From contig CACMHR010000005.1 of the NCBI GenBank assembly GCA_902613655.1, positions 17,211 to 81,210 of the forward strand: 64,000 nt of DNA, written 5' to 3'. Shown in pieces: positions 35,581 to 44,951 of the stretch. The notes beneath the pieces were generated by a model. The model was not told where the DNA came from. It was given only the letters and a program-made list of their open reading frames with translations, and made no database searches. The translations under genes and the position numbers were made by a program. The first letter of the stretch is position 1, and every line of letters starts with the position of its first letter. This DNA is from Anoxypelagibacter sp902613655. Lineage in GTDB: Bacteria > Pseudomonadota > Alphaproteobacteria > Pelagibacterales > Pelagibacteraceae.

Positions 35581-36036
35581 ATGGAAGATATAGAAGATTT
35601 TAAGAAATCTATAGGAAAGAAATCTCGATTATTGGGTATTGACCCAGGTAAAAAAAGGGTTGGAATAGCTATATCAGATGAAAATAAACTGGTGTCAACA
35701 CCATTAAAAACAATCATAAAAAAAAATAACACAAATGTGATAAATGATATTTTAGAAATAATAAAAGAAAACAACATCAAAGGAATCGTCGTAGGTAACC
35801 CAATAAATATGGATGGTTCAAAAGGTCCATCTTCTCAATCAGCGAAAGATTTTGCTAAAAATCTATCAAATAATATTTCAATACCCATCGTCATGTGGGA
35901 TGAAAGATTATCAAGCCAAGGGGCATTCAATTTATCAAGTAATTTAGACATTAATACATCCAAAAAAGTTAAAAAATTGGACCAAAACTCTGCCTCATTT
36001 ATATTACAAGGTGCGATTGATTATATTATCAGATAA
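35581..36036 (+). CDS. ruvX: YqgF/RuvX family nuclease
   Basis: Family members are RNase H-fold enzymes linked to 16S rRNA 5' processing and possibly Holliday junction resolution. The 151-residue protein has the first catalytic Asp in 'LLGIDPGKKRVGIAIS', 'VVGNPINMDGSKGPSSQ', and 'VMWDERLSSQGA', with a C-terminal Asp region 'LDQNSASFILQGAIDY'. Being divergent from gatC and upstream of pyrB is the usual alphaproteobacterial order. Confidence 0.92.
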   Translation: MEDIEDFKKSIGKKSRLLGIDPGKKRVGIAISDENKLVSTPLKTIIKKNNTNVINDILEIIKENNIKGIVVGNPINMDGSKGPSSQSAKDFAKNLSNNISIPIVMWDERLSSQGAFNLSSNLDINTSKKVKKLDQNSASFILQGAIDYIIR

Positions 36037-36041
36037 ATAAC

Positions 36042-36070
36042 TTGCTAAGATAGCACAAAAGGCCTATAGA
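36042..36070 (+). promoter_or_regulatory. Promoter of pyrB
   Basis: TTGCTA (36042-36047), a 17-base spacer and TATAGA (36065-36070) form a good sigma-70 match in the 44-base ruvX/pyrB gap. The predicted start, about 36077, leaves a leader of only about four bases before the ATG at 36081, so the message would be nearly leaderless. Confidence 0.6.
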
Positions 36071-36080
36071 GTTAATTTTA

Positions 36081-37025
36081 ATGGCTATTATAAAAAAGTT
36101 TTCGGCTGTTAAAAAAATCCAAGAACATCTCTTAGGAATCCAAAATCTTTCTATCGAAGAAGCCAATCTCATATTAGATGAAGCAAAAAATTTCATAAAA
36201 TTAAATAGAAGTGCTTCTAAAAAAATGGATTTACTAAGAGGAAAAACACAAATAAATTTATTTTTTGAACCGTCAACTAGAACACAAAGTTCGTTTGAAT
36301 TAGCTGGTAAAAGATTAGGTGCTGATGTGATGACAATGAATGTAGGAAATTCATCTTTAAAAAAAGGAGAAACTATATTGGATACCGCAATGACTCTTAA
36401 CGCCATGCATCCAGATATTATCGTAGTAAGACATCAGGAATCTGGTGCACCAAATCTATTATCTCAAAAAGTTAATTGTGCTGTAATAAATGCTGGCGAT
36501 GGATTAAGAGAGCACCCAACTCAAGCACTTTTAGATGCATTAACTATAAAAAACAGAAAAGGAAAAATTGAGGGACTTAAAATCGCAATCTGCGGCGACA
36601 TACTTCATTCAAGAGTAGCAAGATCGAATATCTACTTATTAAATATGTTAGGTGCAGAAGTAAATATTATAGCTCCAAAAACTTTAATACCTGACTCGAT
36701 TACTAAACTTGGAGTAAAAAGTTTCACAAACATGAAAGAAGGTTTGAAATCTTGTGACATCGTAATGATGCTGAGATTACAGAATGAGAGAATGAGTGGA
36801 TCATTTTTACCATCAAAAAGAGAGTATTATGAATATTTTGGACTAACACCAGATAAGTTAAAACTTGCAAAAAAAGATGCTTTAATAATGCATCCAGGAC
36901 CAATGAATAGAGGTGTCGAAATAGACACAAAATTAGCTGATGATATTAATGTAAGTTTGGTAAAAGAACAGGTGGAATTAGGAGTTGCAGTAAGAATGGC
37001 ATGCTTGAAACTATATTGTAAATAA
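36081..37025 (+). CDS. pyrB: Aspartate carbamoyltransferase, catalytic subunit
   Basis: PyrB joins carbamoyl phosphate and aspartate in pyrimidine synthesis. The carbamoyl-phosphate site 'FFEPSTRTQSSFE' is near residue 60. 'HPTQALLDALTI' and the C-terminal 'MHPGPMNRGVEI' are complete. The length of 314 residues is normal. No pyrI regulatory subunit is present. The pyrC-like protein just downstream may serve as a structural partner, as in other bacteria with this arrangement. Confidence 0.96.
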   Translation: MAIIKKFSAVKKIQEHLLGIQNLSIEEANLILDEAKNFIKLNRSASKKMDLLRGKTQINLFFEPSTRTQSSFELAGKRLGADVMTMNVGNSSLKKGETILDTAMTLNAMHPDIIVVRHQESGAPNLLSQKVNCAVINAGDGLREHPTQALLDALTIKNRKGKIEGLKIAICGDILHSRVARSNIYLLNMLGAEVNIIAPKTLIPDSITKLGVKSFTNMKEGLKSCDIVMMLRLQNERMSGSFLPSKREYYEYFGLTPDKLKLAKKDALIMHPGPMNRGVEIDTKLADDINVSLVKEQVELGVAVRMACLKLYCK

Positions 37026-37027
37026 TA

Positions 37028-38314
37028 ATGAAAGAAAAATATTTTTTAAATGCAAGAATAATTGATCCCTCTCAAAATATAGATGAGATTGGTGGATTAA
37101 TTGTTGGATCAGATGGTAAAATTAAATCAGTAGGTAAAAATGTTAAAAAGGATAATATTTCCTCAAAAGCTGATAAAATTGATTTGAAAGGAAAAGTTTT
37201 GATACCTGGAATTGTAGACATGAAAGTTTTTATTGGTGAACCTGGTTATGAATATAAGGAAAATTTTAGAAGTTTAAGTAGTGCTGCTTTATCAGGTGGT
37301 GTAACCTCGGTAGTATCAATGCCGAATACAAGTCCAGTAATAGACAATGTCTCTATGGTTGATTTTATTCTAAGAAGAGGTAGGGATAAAGCTGGTATTA
37401 ATATTTATCCATCAGCAACACTTACAAGAAATATGGATGGAAAATTAATGACAGAATTTGGTTTGTTATCAAAAAAAGGAATAGTTGGATTTACAGATGC
37501 AACTAAGACTATTCAAAATCCTGAAATAATGTCTAGAATAATGAACTATGCTTCAGATCTTGATGTTTTAATAATGCAGCACCCTGAAGATCAAGAACTC
37601 TCAAAGGGTAGATGTATTAGTGAAGGTGAGGTTTCTACAAGACTGGGCTTGCAGGGAATACATCATATTGCAGAAAAAATTATTATAGAGAGAGATTTGT
37701 CTCTATTAGAGGAGTATCCGTGTAGATATCATATATCCCAGCTATCATCGGCAAAATCAGTTGAGGTTATAAAAAAATACAAAAAAAATGGTCTTAAGTT
37801 TACTGCTGGAGTTTCAATAAATAATCTCTCTTTAAATGAAAATGATATTGGGGATTTTAAAACTTTTTTAAAAATTTCCCCTCCTTTAAGGAAAGAAAAT
37901 GACAGAAAAGCATTAATTCAAGGTGTTAAGGATGGCATGATAGATGTAATAGTCTCTGATCATAAGCCTGAGGACGAGGAGAGTAAAAGGCTTCCATTTG
38001 CACAAGCTGCCGAAGGATCTATTGGGATTGAAACCCTTTTGTCTTTAGCTCTTGAACTATATCATAATGGATCTCTGCCTTTAAAAAAGATAATAGAAAC
38101 TATTACTTGTAACCCGGCAAAAATATTAAAAATCAATAAAGGGACACTAAAAAAAGGTTCTGATGCTGATTTGTGTATTTTTGACCTTGATCAACCATGG
38201 AAAGTGGACGTTTCAAAGTTAAAATCAAAATCTAAAAATGCTGCTATAGAAAATAGAAAACTTCAAGGAAAAGTTTTAATGACTTACCTTAAGGGGGAAA
38301 GTGTTTTTAATTAA
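37028..38314 (+). CDS. pyrC: Dihydroorotase-like protein (PyrC), probably non-catalytic
   Basis: The 428-residue amidohydrolase matches the type I dihydroorotase paired with aspartate carbamoyltransferase. The first metal motif His-x-His, expected after 'GIVD', reads Lys66-Val67-Phe68 ('GIVDMKVFIGEPG'). Later ligands are kept: 'QHPEDQEL', 'RYHISQLSS' and 'IVSDHKPED'. Loss of the first two histidines suggests a structural subunit for PyrB, as known for the inactive pyrC' of Pseudomonas, with an active dihydroorotase elsewhere. Two bases separate it from pyrB. Confidence 0.88.
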   Translation: MKEKYFLNARIIDPSQNIDEIGGLIVGSDGKIKSVGKNVKKDNISSKADKIDLKGKVLIPGIVDMKVFIGEPGYEYKENFRSLSSAALSGGVTSVVSMPNTSPVIDNVSMVDFILRRGRDKAGINIYPSATLTRNMDGKLMTEFGLLSKKGIVGFTDATKTIQNPEIMSRIMNYASDLDVLIMQHPEDQELSKGRCISEGEVSTRLGLQGIHHIAEKIIIERDLSLLEEYPCRYHISQLSSAKSVEVIKKYKKNGLKFTAGVSINNLSLNENDIGDFKTFLKISPPLRKENDRKALIQGVKDGMIDVIVSDHKPEDEESKRLPFAQAAEGSIGIETLLSLALELYHNGSLPLKKIIETITCNPAKILKINKGTLKKGSDADLCIFDLDQPWKVDVSKLKSKSKNAAIENRKLQGKVLMTYLKGESVFN

Positions 38315-38316
38315 TT

Positions 38317-38898
38317 GTGTCTACTGAAGTTTTAATTGTATTCATATCGTCCTACGCACTAGGTTCAATTCCTTTTGGACTAATTTTAACTAAAATTTTC
38401 ATAAATAAAGATATAAGAAAAATTGGATCTAAAAATATAGGAGCTACAAATGTTTTGAGAACTGGTAGTAAATCTATTGCTATCTTAACTTTATTACTAG
38501 ATATTTTAAAAGGTTGTGCAGCAGTATTAATTACTGAAGTTTATTTTCCAAATTTAATTTTTTTATCAGGTCTCGCAGCATTTCTTGGACATATATTTCC
38601 AGTTTGGTTAAAATTTAATGGAGGCAAAGGTGTTGCAACATATCTTGGTATACTACTTATTTTGTCACTTAAGCTTGGATTGATTTTTTGTTTGTCTTGG
38701 GTGCTTATAGCTTTTATAACTAAATATTCCTCTTTATCGTCTATCATTTCATCGTTAGTTATATTTATAATTTCATTTTCGGAGATTAATTTTGAACTAA
38801 ATTCATATTTATTTATTACCTTTGTCATTGTTTTATACACCCATAGACAGAATATAATTAGATTAAAAAATAAAGCTGAAGACAAAATTAAACTTTAA
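38317..38898 (+). CDS. plsY: Acyl-phosphate:glycerol-3-phosphate acyltransferase
   Basis: PlsY transfers the first acyl chain to glycerol 3-phosphate in the inner membrane. The 193-residue protein has about five to seven hydrophobic segments and the family loops 'GSIPFGLILTKIF', 'IGSKNIGATNVLRTG' and 'FNGGKGVATYLG'. The start is a GTG at 38317, two bases after the pyrC stop. No partner plsX is in the window. Confidence 0.94.
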   Translation: MSTEVLIVFISSYALGSIPFGLILTKIFINKDIRKIGSKNIGATNVLRTGSKSIAILTLLLDILKGCAAVLITEVYFPNLIFLSGLAAFLGHIFPVWLKFNGGKGVATYLGILLILSLKLGLIFCLSWVLIAFITKYSSLSSIISSLVIFIISFSEINFELNSYLFITFVIVLYTHRQNIIRLKNKAEDKIKL

Positions 38899-38962
38899 AA
38901 TCAACACTTATTATACTTTAATTTGACAAAAGACTTTATTTTTGACACTAAGATTAATTATA

Positions 38963-41524
38963 ATGAATCTTGTCATAGTAGAAAGTCCTGCAAAAGCTAA
39001 AACCATAAATAAATATTTGGGTAAAGATTATAAAGTTTTGGCAAGCTATGGTCATGTCAGAGATCTACCTTCTAAAAATGGTTCTGTTGATCCTGAAAAT
39101 AATTTTAAAATGGAGTGGGAACTCGATACATTCTCAAAAAAATATGTAAAAGAAATCACTGATGCAGCAGCTGAGTCTGAAAAAATAATATTAGCAACTG
39201 ACCCCGATAGAGAGGGGGAGGCTATTGCCTGGCATGTTCGTGAAATACTCGAAAGTAAAAAACTTTTGAAAGGTAAAAAAGTTGAACGTGTTGTTTTTAA
39301 TGAAATTACAAAAAAAGCAGTTACAAATGGAATTAATAATCCTCGGGAAATAGAGTCTCCGTTAGTTGATGCTTATATGGCTAGAAGAGCATTAGATTAT
39401 CTTGTTGGTTTTAATATATCGCCAATTTTATGGACAAAACTTCCAGGATCGAAATCTGCAGGAAGAGTACAATCAGTTGCTCTTAGATTGATAACTGAAA
39501 GGGAGCATGAAATTGAACTTTTTAAACCAGAGGAGTTTTGGACAATTGCTAGCAACTTTCAATATGATGATAAACTTATTCAATCTAAACTTTCTGTATT
39601 TAACGAAAAAAAAATAGAAAAATTTTCTTTTAAGAAAAAAATAGACTCAGAAAAAGCTTTAAATGCAATAAAAGATCAATCATATAAAATAACTGATGTT
39701 TCCTCTAAAGTTTTTCGAAGAAATCCACTTGCACCATTTACAACATCAACACTACAACAAACAGCATCTGGTAAATATGGTTTTGGAGCTTCTAGAACTA
39801 TGCAAATTGCGCAAAGACTTTATCAAGGGATAGATTTAGAAGGAGATACTATTGGTTTAATCACGTATATGAGAACAGATGGAACTAATATTTCAAAAGA
39901 CGCCATAACTGATTTTAGAAATTTTATAAATAAGGAACATGGCAAAGAATATCTTCCAGAAGTTCCGAATAATTACTCTGGAAAAAAAGCAAAGAATGCT
40001 CAGGAAGCACATGAAGCGATAAGACCCACGGATGTTAATAGAAAACCTTCTGATTTGAAAAAATATTTAAGCACAGATCAATCAAAACTTTATGAGTTAA
40101 TCTGGAATAGAGCGGTATCTTCACAAATGAATCCAGCAGAATTTGATAGAAAAAGTATAACTATTGAGTCAGAAGATAAAAAAATTCATTTTAAAGCAAA
40201 CGGTTCAACGATAAAATTTGAAGGATATTTAAAGGTATACAAATTTGAGGAAAAAGACGAAGATCTTAAAAATATTTTACCTGAAGTAAAAGTTGGTGAT
40301 AAAGTCTCAATAAAAGAATTAATAGATGATCAACATTTTACTGATCCTCCACCAAGATATTCTGAAGCAAGTTTAGTTAAAAAAATGGAAGAATTAGGAA
40401 TTGGACGGCCTTCAACATACGCAAGCATAATAACAGTTTTATCAACAAGAAATTATGTTGAATTGTTAAATAAGAGATTCCACCCAACTGACCGAGGTAA
40501 ATTATTATCTGCATTTCTTGAAAAATTATTCAGTAAATATGTGGATTATAATTTTACTGCAGATTTAGAAAATCAATTAGATGAAATTACTAGTGGCAAA
40601 ATTGATTGGGTCAAAGTTTTAGATGATTTTTGGAAAGATTTTTATTCAAACGTTGGGCACGTTAAAGAAAAAAGAACCAGGGAAGTTCTAGATTTACTGA
40701 ATGAAAGTTTGGGTGACCTGGTTTTTGAAAGAGATGATAATGATATTATTGATAGGAAGTGTAAGCTTTGTAATACTGGCGAACTAAGTCTTAAAAACAG
40801 TTTTAGAGGTGGGGCATTTATAGGTTGTTCCAATTATCCAGAATGTAAGTTTACAAGGCCACTATCTAAATCAAAAGCATCGCAACAAGTCCATTTGGCA
40901 GAACCAAAATTAATTGGAAAAAATGATTTGGGTAAAGATATCTTTCTCAAAAATGGAAGATTTGGACCTTATTTGCAATTTGAGATTGAGCCTACTGAGT
41001 CAATTGAAAATAAAACAAAAAAATCTAAAAAGAAAAAAGAAAACGAAAACTTAAAAAATGTTTCAATACCAAAGGGTTTGCAAATTGAAAATGTAGATTT
41101 AGAAAAAGCTAAGTATTTATGTTCTTTGCCAAAAATAATTGGTAGGCATCCTGAGTTGAATGACGATATAACCGTTAATGTTGGAAGGTTTGGTCCTTAT
41201 TTAAAATGTTCAAATAAATCTGCAAGAATTGAAAGTGTTGATGAATTATTTACAATTGGTTTAAATAGGGCAATAACTTTAATTTCAGAGGCTAAACCAG
41301 GAAGAATGTCATCCTCAGAAATAAAAAACCTTGGTGAGCATCCTGAAGATAAAAAACCCATAAGAATAATGAAAGGTCAATACGGTCCATATATAAAGTA
41401 CAGGTCTCTAAACGCTACAATTCCAGAAGATAAAGACCCCACTGAACTTACTATGGAGGAAGCTTTAATTTTAATTGAAAAGAGAAAAGAGTACGATAAA
41501 AATAAAAAAAAGAAAAAAAAATGA
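38963..41524 (+). CDS. topA: DNA topoisomerase I
   Basis: TopA relaxes negative supercoils. The Toprim domain begins 'MNLVIVESPAKAKTINKYLG' and has 'LATDPDREGEAIAWH'. The active-site Tyr302 lies in 'GLITYMRTDGT'. One C4 zinc ribbon ('CKLCNTG...CSNYPEC') and repeated 'GRFGPYLK'-type C-terminal modules follow, ending in a Lys tail. I use the ATG at 38963, since seven residues before it in an upstream start do not fit the family. The stop overlaps ridA by four bases. The dprA gene common before topA is absent. Confidence 0.96.
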   Translation: MNLVIVESPAKAKTINKYLGKDYKVLASYGHVRDLPSKNGSVDPENNFKMEWELDTFSKKYVKEITDAAAESEKIILATDPDREGEAIAWHVREILESKKLLKGKKVERVVFNEITKKAVTNGINNPREIESPLVDAYMARRALDYLVGFNISPILWTKLPGSKSAGRVQSVALRLITEREHEIELFKPEEFWTIASNFQYDDKLIQSKLSVFNEKKIEKFSFKKKIDSEKALNAIKDQSYKITDVSSKVFRRNPLAPFTTSTLQQTASGKYGFGASRTMQIAQRLYQGIDLEGDTIGLITYMRTDGTNISKDAITDFRNFINKEHGKEYLPEVPNNYSGKKAKNAQEAHEAIRPTDVNRKPSDLKKYLSTDQSKLYELIWNRAVSSQMNPAEFDRKSITIESEDKKIHFKANGSTIKFEGYLKVYKFEEKDEDLKNILPEVKVGDKVSIKELIDDQHFTDPPPRYSEASLVKKMEELGIGRPSTYASIITVLSTRNYVELLNKRFHPTDRGKLLSAFLEKLFSKYVDYNFTADLENQLDEITSGKIDWVKVLDDFWKDFYSNVGHVKEKRTREVLDLLNESLGDLVFERDDNDIIDRKCKLCNTGELSLKNSFRGGAFIGCSNYPECKFTRPLSKSKASQQVHLAEPKLIGKNDLGKDIFLKNGRFGPYLQFEIEPTESIENKTKKSKKKKENENLKNVSIPKGLQIENVDLEKAKYLCSLPKIIGRHPELNDDITVNVGRFGPYLKCSNKSARIESVDELFTIGLNRAITLISEAKPGRMSSSEIKNLGEHPEDKKPIRIMKGQYGPYIKYRSLNATIPEDKDPTELTMEEALILIEKRKEYDKNKKKKKK

Positions 41525-41976
41525 GTGCTGAAAAAAATCTATCTCAACTTAATATTAATTTGCCAAAAGCCCCAGATCCTGTTGGTTCTTATGTAGCTTC
41601 AAAAATTGTTGGAAACTTAATTTATATATCAGGTCAAGTGTCTTTCAATTCAAAAGGTGAGTTAACTAAAGGAAAAATTGGAAAAGAACTTAGTTTAGAA
41701 CAGGGTCAAGATGCTGCAAAACTATGTGCTTTAAATATTTTAGCACAACTTAAAAAAAAGTGTGGCAGTTTAGATAAAGTTAAAGGATGTATTAAACTTA
41801 CTGGATACGTTAATTCTACAGATTCTTTTACAGACCAACCAAAAGTTTTAAATGGTGCATCTGATTTAATTTCAAAAATATTTGGGGATGGTGGTAAACA
41901 TACTAGAGCTGCTATTAGTGTAAGTTCTTTACCTTTAGGTGCTGCAGTTGAGGTTGATGGAATATTTGAATTATAA
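41521..41976 (+). CDS. RidA family protein (YjgF/YER057c/UK114)
   Basis: The 151-residue protein matches the RidA family, whose best-known members hydrolyse reactive enamine/imine intermediates. Visible pieces are 'APDPVGSYVASKIVGNLIYISGQV' in outline, the 'GAVNS'-like 'TGYVNSTDSF', and 'HTRAAISVSSLPLGAAVEVD'. The canonical substrate Arg sits in 'HTRAAISV'. It overlaps topA by four bases and shares a palindromic stop region with the convergent udg gene. The substrate is unknown. Confidence 0.88.
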   Translation: MSAEKNLSQLNINLPKAPDPVGSYVASKIVGNLIYISGQVSFNSKGELTKGKIGKELSLEQGQDAAKLCALNILAQLKKKCGSLDKVKGCIKLTGYVNSTDSFTDQPKVLNGASDLISKIFGDGGKHTRAAISVSSLPLGAAVEVDGIFEL

Positions 41977-43278
41977 ATTTGATCTTCCAACAGAATAATA
42001 TTTAATATTCCTTTTTTTCAATTCAATAGGATTATATAAATTTCTCATATCGTAAATTTTAAAATTATTTTTTTTGACAATTTTTTTAAAATCAATAGAT
42101 TTAAATTCGTCCCACTCAGTGTTTATAATAATTAAATCTGCTCCTTGGCAGGCCTTATTTATTGAGCTAGCAAAATTTAGATTTTTCTTTTTACCAAATT
42201 CATTTTTTGGACCGGATGGATCATGGTAACTTACTTTTGCACCTTTTTTTAGCAAATAAGGTATTAAAACAAGGCTTGACGATTCCCTCATATCATCAGT
42301 GTTTGCTTTAAAAGTTACTCCTAAAACAGCAATTTTTTTATTTTTAATTTTATTATTCATAATTTTTAATACCCTTTTTGTTAATAAAATCTTTCTATTT
42401 TGATTAGATTTTATTACAGATTTCACAATTGAAAGATCTGACTTAAATTTATCAGCAATTGAAACTAAACCCTTCGTATCCTTTGGAAAACAAGAGCCGC
42501 CATAAGCTGGGCCTGCTCTCAAAAATCTGCTTCCAATTCTTGCATCCGATCCCATTCCAACTGAAATATCTTCAATATTTATACCTGCTGTTTCACATAA
42601 ATTTGCAATTTCATTTATAAATGTAATCTTGGTTGCTAAAAAAGCATTTGAAGCATATTTTATTAATTCTGCTCCTTTTCTTGATGTGCAAAAAAATTTT
42701 GCTCCTTTTTTAATAAGTGGTTCATATAAAAGTTCCATTTTTTTAAAGATTTTTTTATTGTTTGACCCAATAACAATTCTATCAGGATATTTAAAGTCTC
42801 TAATAGCTTCACCTTCCCTTAAAAATTCAGGATTAGATACAACATCAAATAAAGACTTCTTTGCCTTTCGACTTATTATTTTTTCTATCTGATCACCAGT
42901 TGTGACTGGTACAGTTGATTTGGTAATAATAACTTTGTAACTTTTTATGTATTTTGATATTGATTTTGCGACATTAAATACTTGTGAAAGATCGACTAAA
43001 TTTGATCCTTTTTTTGTTGGCGTACCAACGCAAATAAAAATTAATTGAGAGTCTTTAACTGCTTTTTCTAAATCACTTGTGAAATCCAATCTTTTTGCTT
43101 TAAAATTATTTCTTATTAAATCATCCAATCCAGGTTCATAAATTGGTGAAATGGCATTTTTTAATTTGTTTATTTTGTTTTGGTCTTTATCTACACAGTA
43201 AACTTTGTTTCCAAGATCAGCGAAACAAGTTCCACTAACCAAGCCAACATAACCAGTTCCTATCATGCATATTTTCAT
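41971..43278 (-). CDS. udg: UDP-glucose 6-dehydrogenase
   Basis: This enzyme oxidises UDP-glucose to UDP-glucuronate with NAD for polysaccharide or lipid A decoration. The Rossmann motif 'IGTGYVGLVSGTCFADLGN' starts at residue 6. The catalytic Cys is in 'GPAYGGSCFPKDTKGL' near residue 265, and 'VLGVTFKANTDDMRESSS' opens the C-terminal domain. The length of 435 residues is normal. It is nine bases from galU, which supplies its substrate. Confidence 0.95.
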   Translation of the reverse strand: MKICMIGTGYVGLVSGTCFADLGNKVYCVDKDQNKINKLKNAISPIYEPGLDDLIRNNFKAKRLDFTSDLEKAVKDSQLIFICVGTPTKKGSNLVDLSQVFNVAKSISKYIKSYKVIITKSTVPVTTGDQIEKIISRKAKKSLFDVVSNPEFLREGEAIRDFKYPDRIVIGSNNKKIFKKMELLYEPLIKKGAKFFCTSRKGAELIKYASNAFLATKITFINEIANLCETAGINIEDISVGMGSDARIGSRFLRAGPAYGGSCFPKDTKGLVSIADKFKSDLSIVKSVIKSNQNRKILLTKRVLKIMNNKIKNKKIAVLGVTFKANTDDMRESSSLVLIPYLLKKGAKVSYHDPSGPKNEFGKKKNLNFASSINKACQGADLIIINTEWDEFKSIDFKKIVKKNNFKIYDMRNLYNPIELKKRNIKYYSVGRSNL

Positions 43279-43287
43279 ATTAATCTT

Positions 43288-44106
43288 TTATAGATATTTT
43301 GAAATTATAAGTCCTGATTTAATAAATCCATCCAAAGTCCCACAATCAATATATTTTCCTTTAAATATATTTCCATAAAACTTTTCATCTTTTTTAACCA
43401 GAGTCTTAATCGCATCTGTAATATGGATCTCTCCACCTTTGCCTCTACCCTGCATTTTTAAAACAGAAAGTATTTTTCTAGGAAGGATATATCTTCCAAT
43501 TATGGCATAATTTGATGGGGCTTCACTCAATTTGGGCTTTTCAATAACCTCGTTTATTAAAAAAGAATTTTTTGTTTTATTTTTAAATCCAAGAATACCC
43601 CATCTTGAAACTGTCCTTCTTTCTACCTTTCTAGTAGCTATAACAGAACCTTTGGTTTTTCTGTGCAAGGAAATCATCTCTTTAGAGCAATTTTTTTTAA
43701 CAATCAAATCGTCTGCTAAAAGCATTAGGAAATGAGTCCCTTTTAAATATTTTTTACATTGTAAAACTGCATGACCTGTTCCTTCAGGCTTATTTTGATA
43801 TACAAATTTTATCATTTTTTGAAGCTTTTTTAATCTATTATAAACATTTTTTAAACGCTTATCATTTTTTTTCTTTTTTAATATTTTTTTATAAAAATTA
43901 TCATTAAAGAAATATTTTTTGATACTTGGTCTATTTTTTGGTACCACGAAAATAAATTGTTTTATACCTGCCTCTATACATTCTTCCATGATATATTCTA
44001 AGTTTGGTTTGCCATTAATTGGTAGCAATTCTTTTGGAATTACGCTTGACAGTGGCAGTAATCTTGTACCTAATCCTGCTAAAGGAATGATTGCTTGTGT
44101 AACCAT
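43288..44106 (-). CDS. galU: UTP-glucose-1-phosphate uridylyltransferase
   Basis: GalU makes UDP-glucose from UTP and glucose 1-phosphate. The nucleotide loop 'IPLAGLGTRLLPLSSVIPKELLPI' starts near residue 7. 'NKPEGTGHAVLQCK', 'LMLLADDLI', 'EKPKLSEAPSNYAIIGRYIL' and 'GKYIDCGTLDGF' follow. At 272 residues it is slightly shorter than many GalU proteins. The galU-udg pair provides UDP-glucuronate. Confidence 0.95.
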   Translation of the reverse strand: MVTQAIIPLAGLGTRLLPLSSVIPKELLPINGKPNLEYIMEECIEAGIKQFIFVVPKNRPSIKKYFFNDNFYKKILKKKKNDKRLKNVYNRLKKLQKMIKFVYQNKPEGTGHAVLQCKKYLKGTHFLMLLADDLIVKKNCSKEMISLHRKTKGSVIATRKVERRTVSRWGILGFKNKTKNSFLINEVIEKPKLSEAPSNYAIIGRYILPRKILSVLKMQGRGKGGEIHITDAIKTLVKKDEKFYGNIFKGKYIDCGTLDGFIKSGLIISKYL

Positions 44107-44141
44107 AAAAACCTTTTACAAGTTAAACGAATATTTTACAA

Positions 44142-44951
44142 ATGAAATTATTTACAAATAAAAAAAAATTGCTAGAAGAAATAGGAAAAATCAACAATAT
44201 CAGTTTTGTTCCTACGATGGGTTTTTTGCATAAAGGTCATGAGAGTATAATAAAAAAATCTGTTAAAGGATCAGGAAAAACCCTTGTAAGTATTTTTGTA
44301 AATCCGAAACAATTTAATAGTAGAAAAGATTTAAAAAGTTACCCTAGAAATACAAAAAATGATATTAAAATCTTAAAAAAACTTAAAGTCGATTATTTAT
44401 ATAAACCGTCCTATGCTGACATATATAAATTCAAAACAAAAAATAAAATATACTTAGACAAATTTGCTAAAGAGCTATGCGGTCAATTTAGAAAGGGTCA
44501 TTTTAAAGGTGTAATTGACGTTGTTAACAGGCTTTTAGAGATAACAAATCCTAAAAGGATTTTGCTTGGTAATAAAGATTTTCAGCAACTCTATTTGATT
44601 AAAAAACATATAATAAAGAATAAAATTAAAACCCAAATTTTTCCATGTAAAACTATTAGAGATAAAAATTTTATAGCATATTCCTCAAGATTAAAGAAGT
44701 TAAATCATAATGAAATAACTAAACTTATTAAGATTATAAAAGTTTTAAAAAAATATAAGAAAGATTTAATTTTAAAAAAACAAATATACAGTTTTCCTAA
44801 AATTAAAAAAAAAATTATTTCTATTGGTGCAAAAAATGTTGATTACATAAAACTTATCGATTTAAAAACTTTAAAGAAACCAAAAAAAAATAAATTTAAT
44901 TTATTTTATGCTTTTTATATTGGAAATGTAAGGTTGATTGATAATTTTTAA
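44142..44951 (+). CDS. panC: Pantothenate synthetase
   Basis: PanC joins pantoate and beta-alanine to form pantothenate, which the CoaX kinase encoded at 31553 then phosphorylates. The ATP motif 'VPTMGFLHKGHESII' (His30-x-Gly-His33) and 'SIFVNPKQF' are present, with 'LLGNKDFQQ' and a KMSKS-like 'AYSSRLKKL'. The 269-residue protein is unusually Lys-rich. It starts only 35 bases from the divergent galU start and overlaps the convergent mgtE by four bases. Confidence 0.95.
   Translation: MKLFTNKKKLLEEIGKINNISFVPTMGFLHKGHESIIKKSVKGSGKTLVSIFVNPKQFNSRKDLKSYPRNTKNDIKILKKLKVDYLYKPSYADIYKFKTKNKIYLDKFAKELCGQFRKGHFKGVIDVVNRLLEITNPKRILLGNKDFQQLYLIKKHIIKNKIKTQIFPCKTIRDKNFIAYSSRLKKLNHNEITKLIKIIKVLKKYKKDLILKKQIYSFPKIKKKIISIGAKNVDYIKLIDLKTLKKPKKNKFNLFYAFYIGNVRLIDNF

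Noticed and set aside
38959..38964. A perfect TATAAT overlapping the topA start codon, with two TTGACA boxes upstream (38923 and 38942)
   Set aside because: The spacings to the two TTGACA boxes are about 30 and 11 bases, neither compatible with a sigma-70 promoter, and transcription would begin inside the gene. The real topA promoter could not be assigned.
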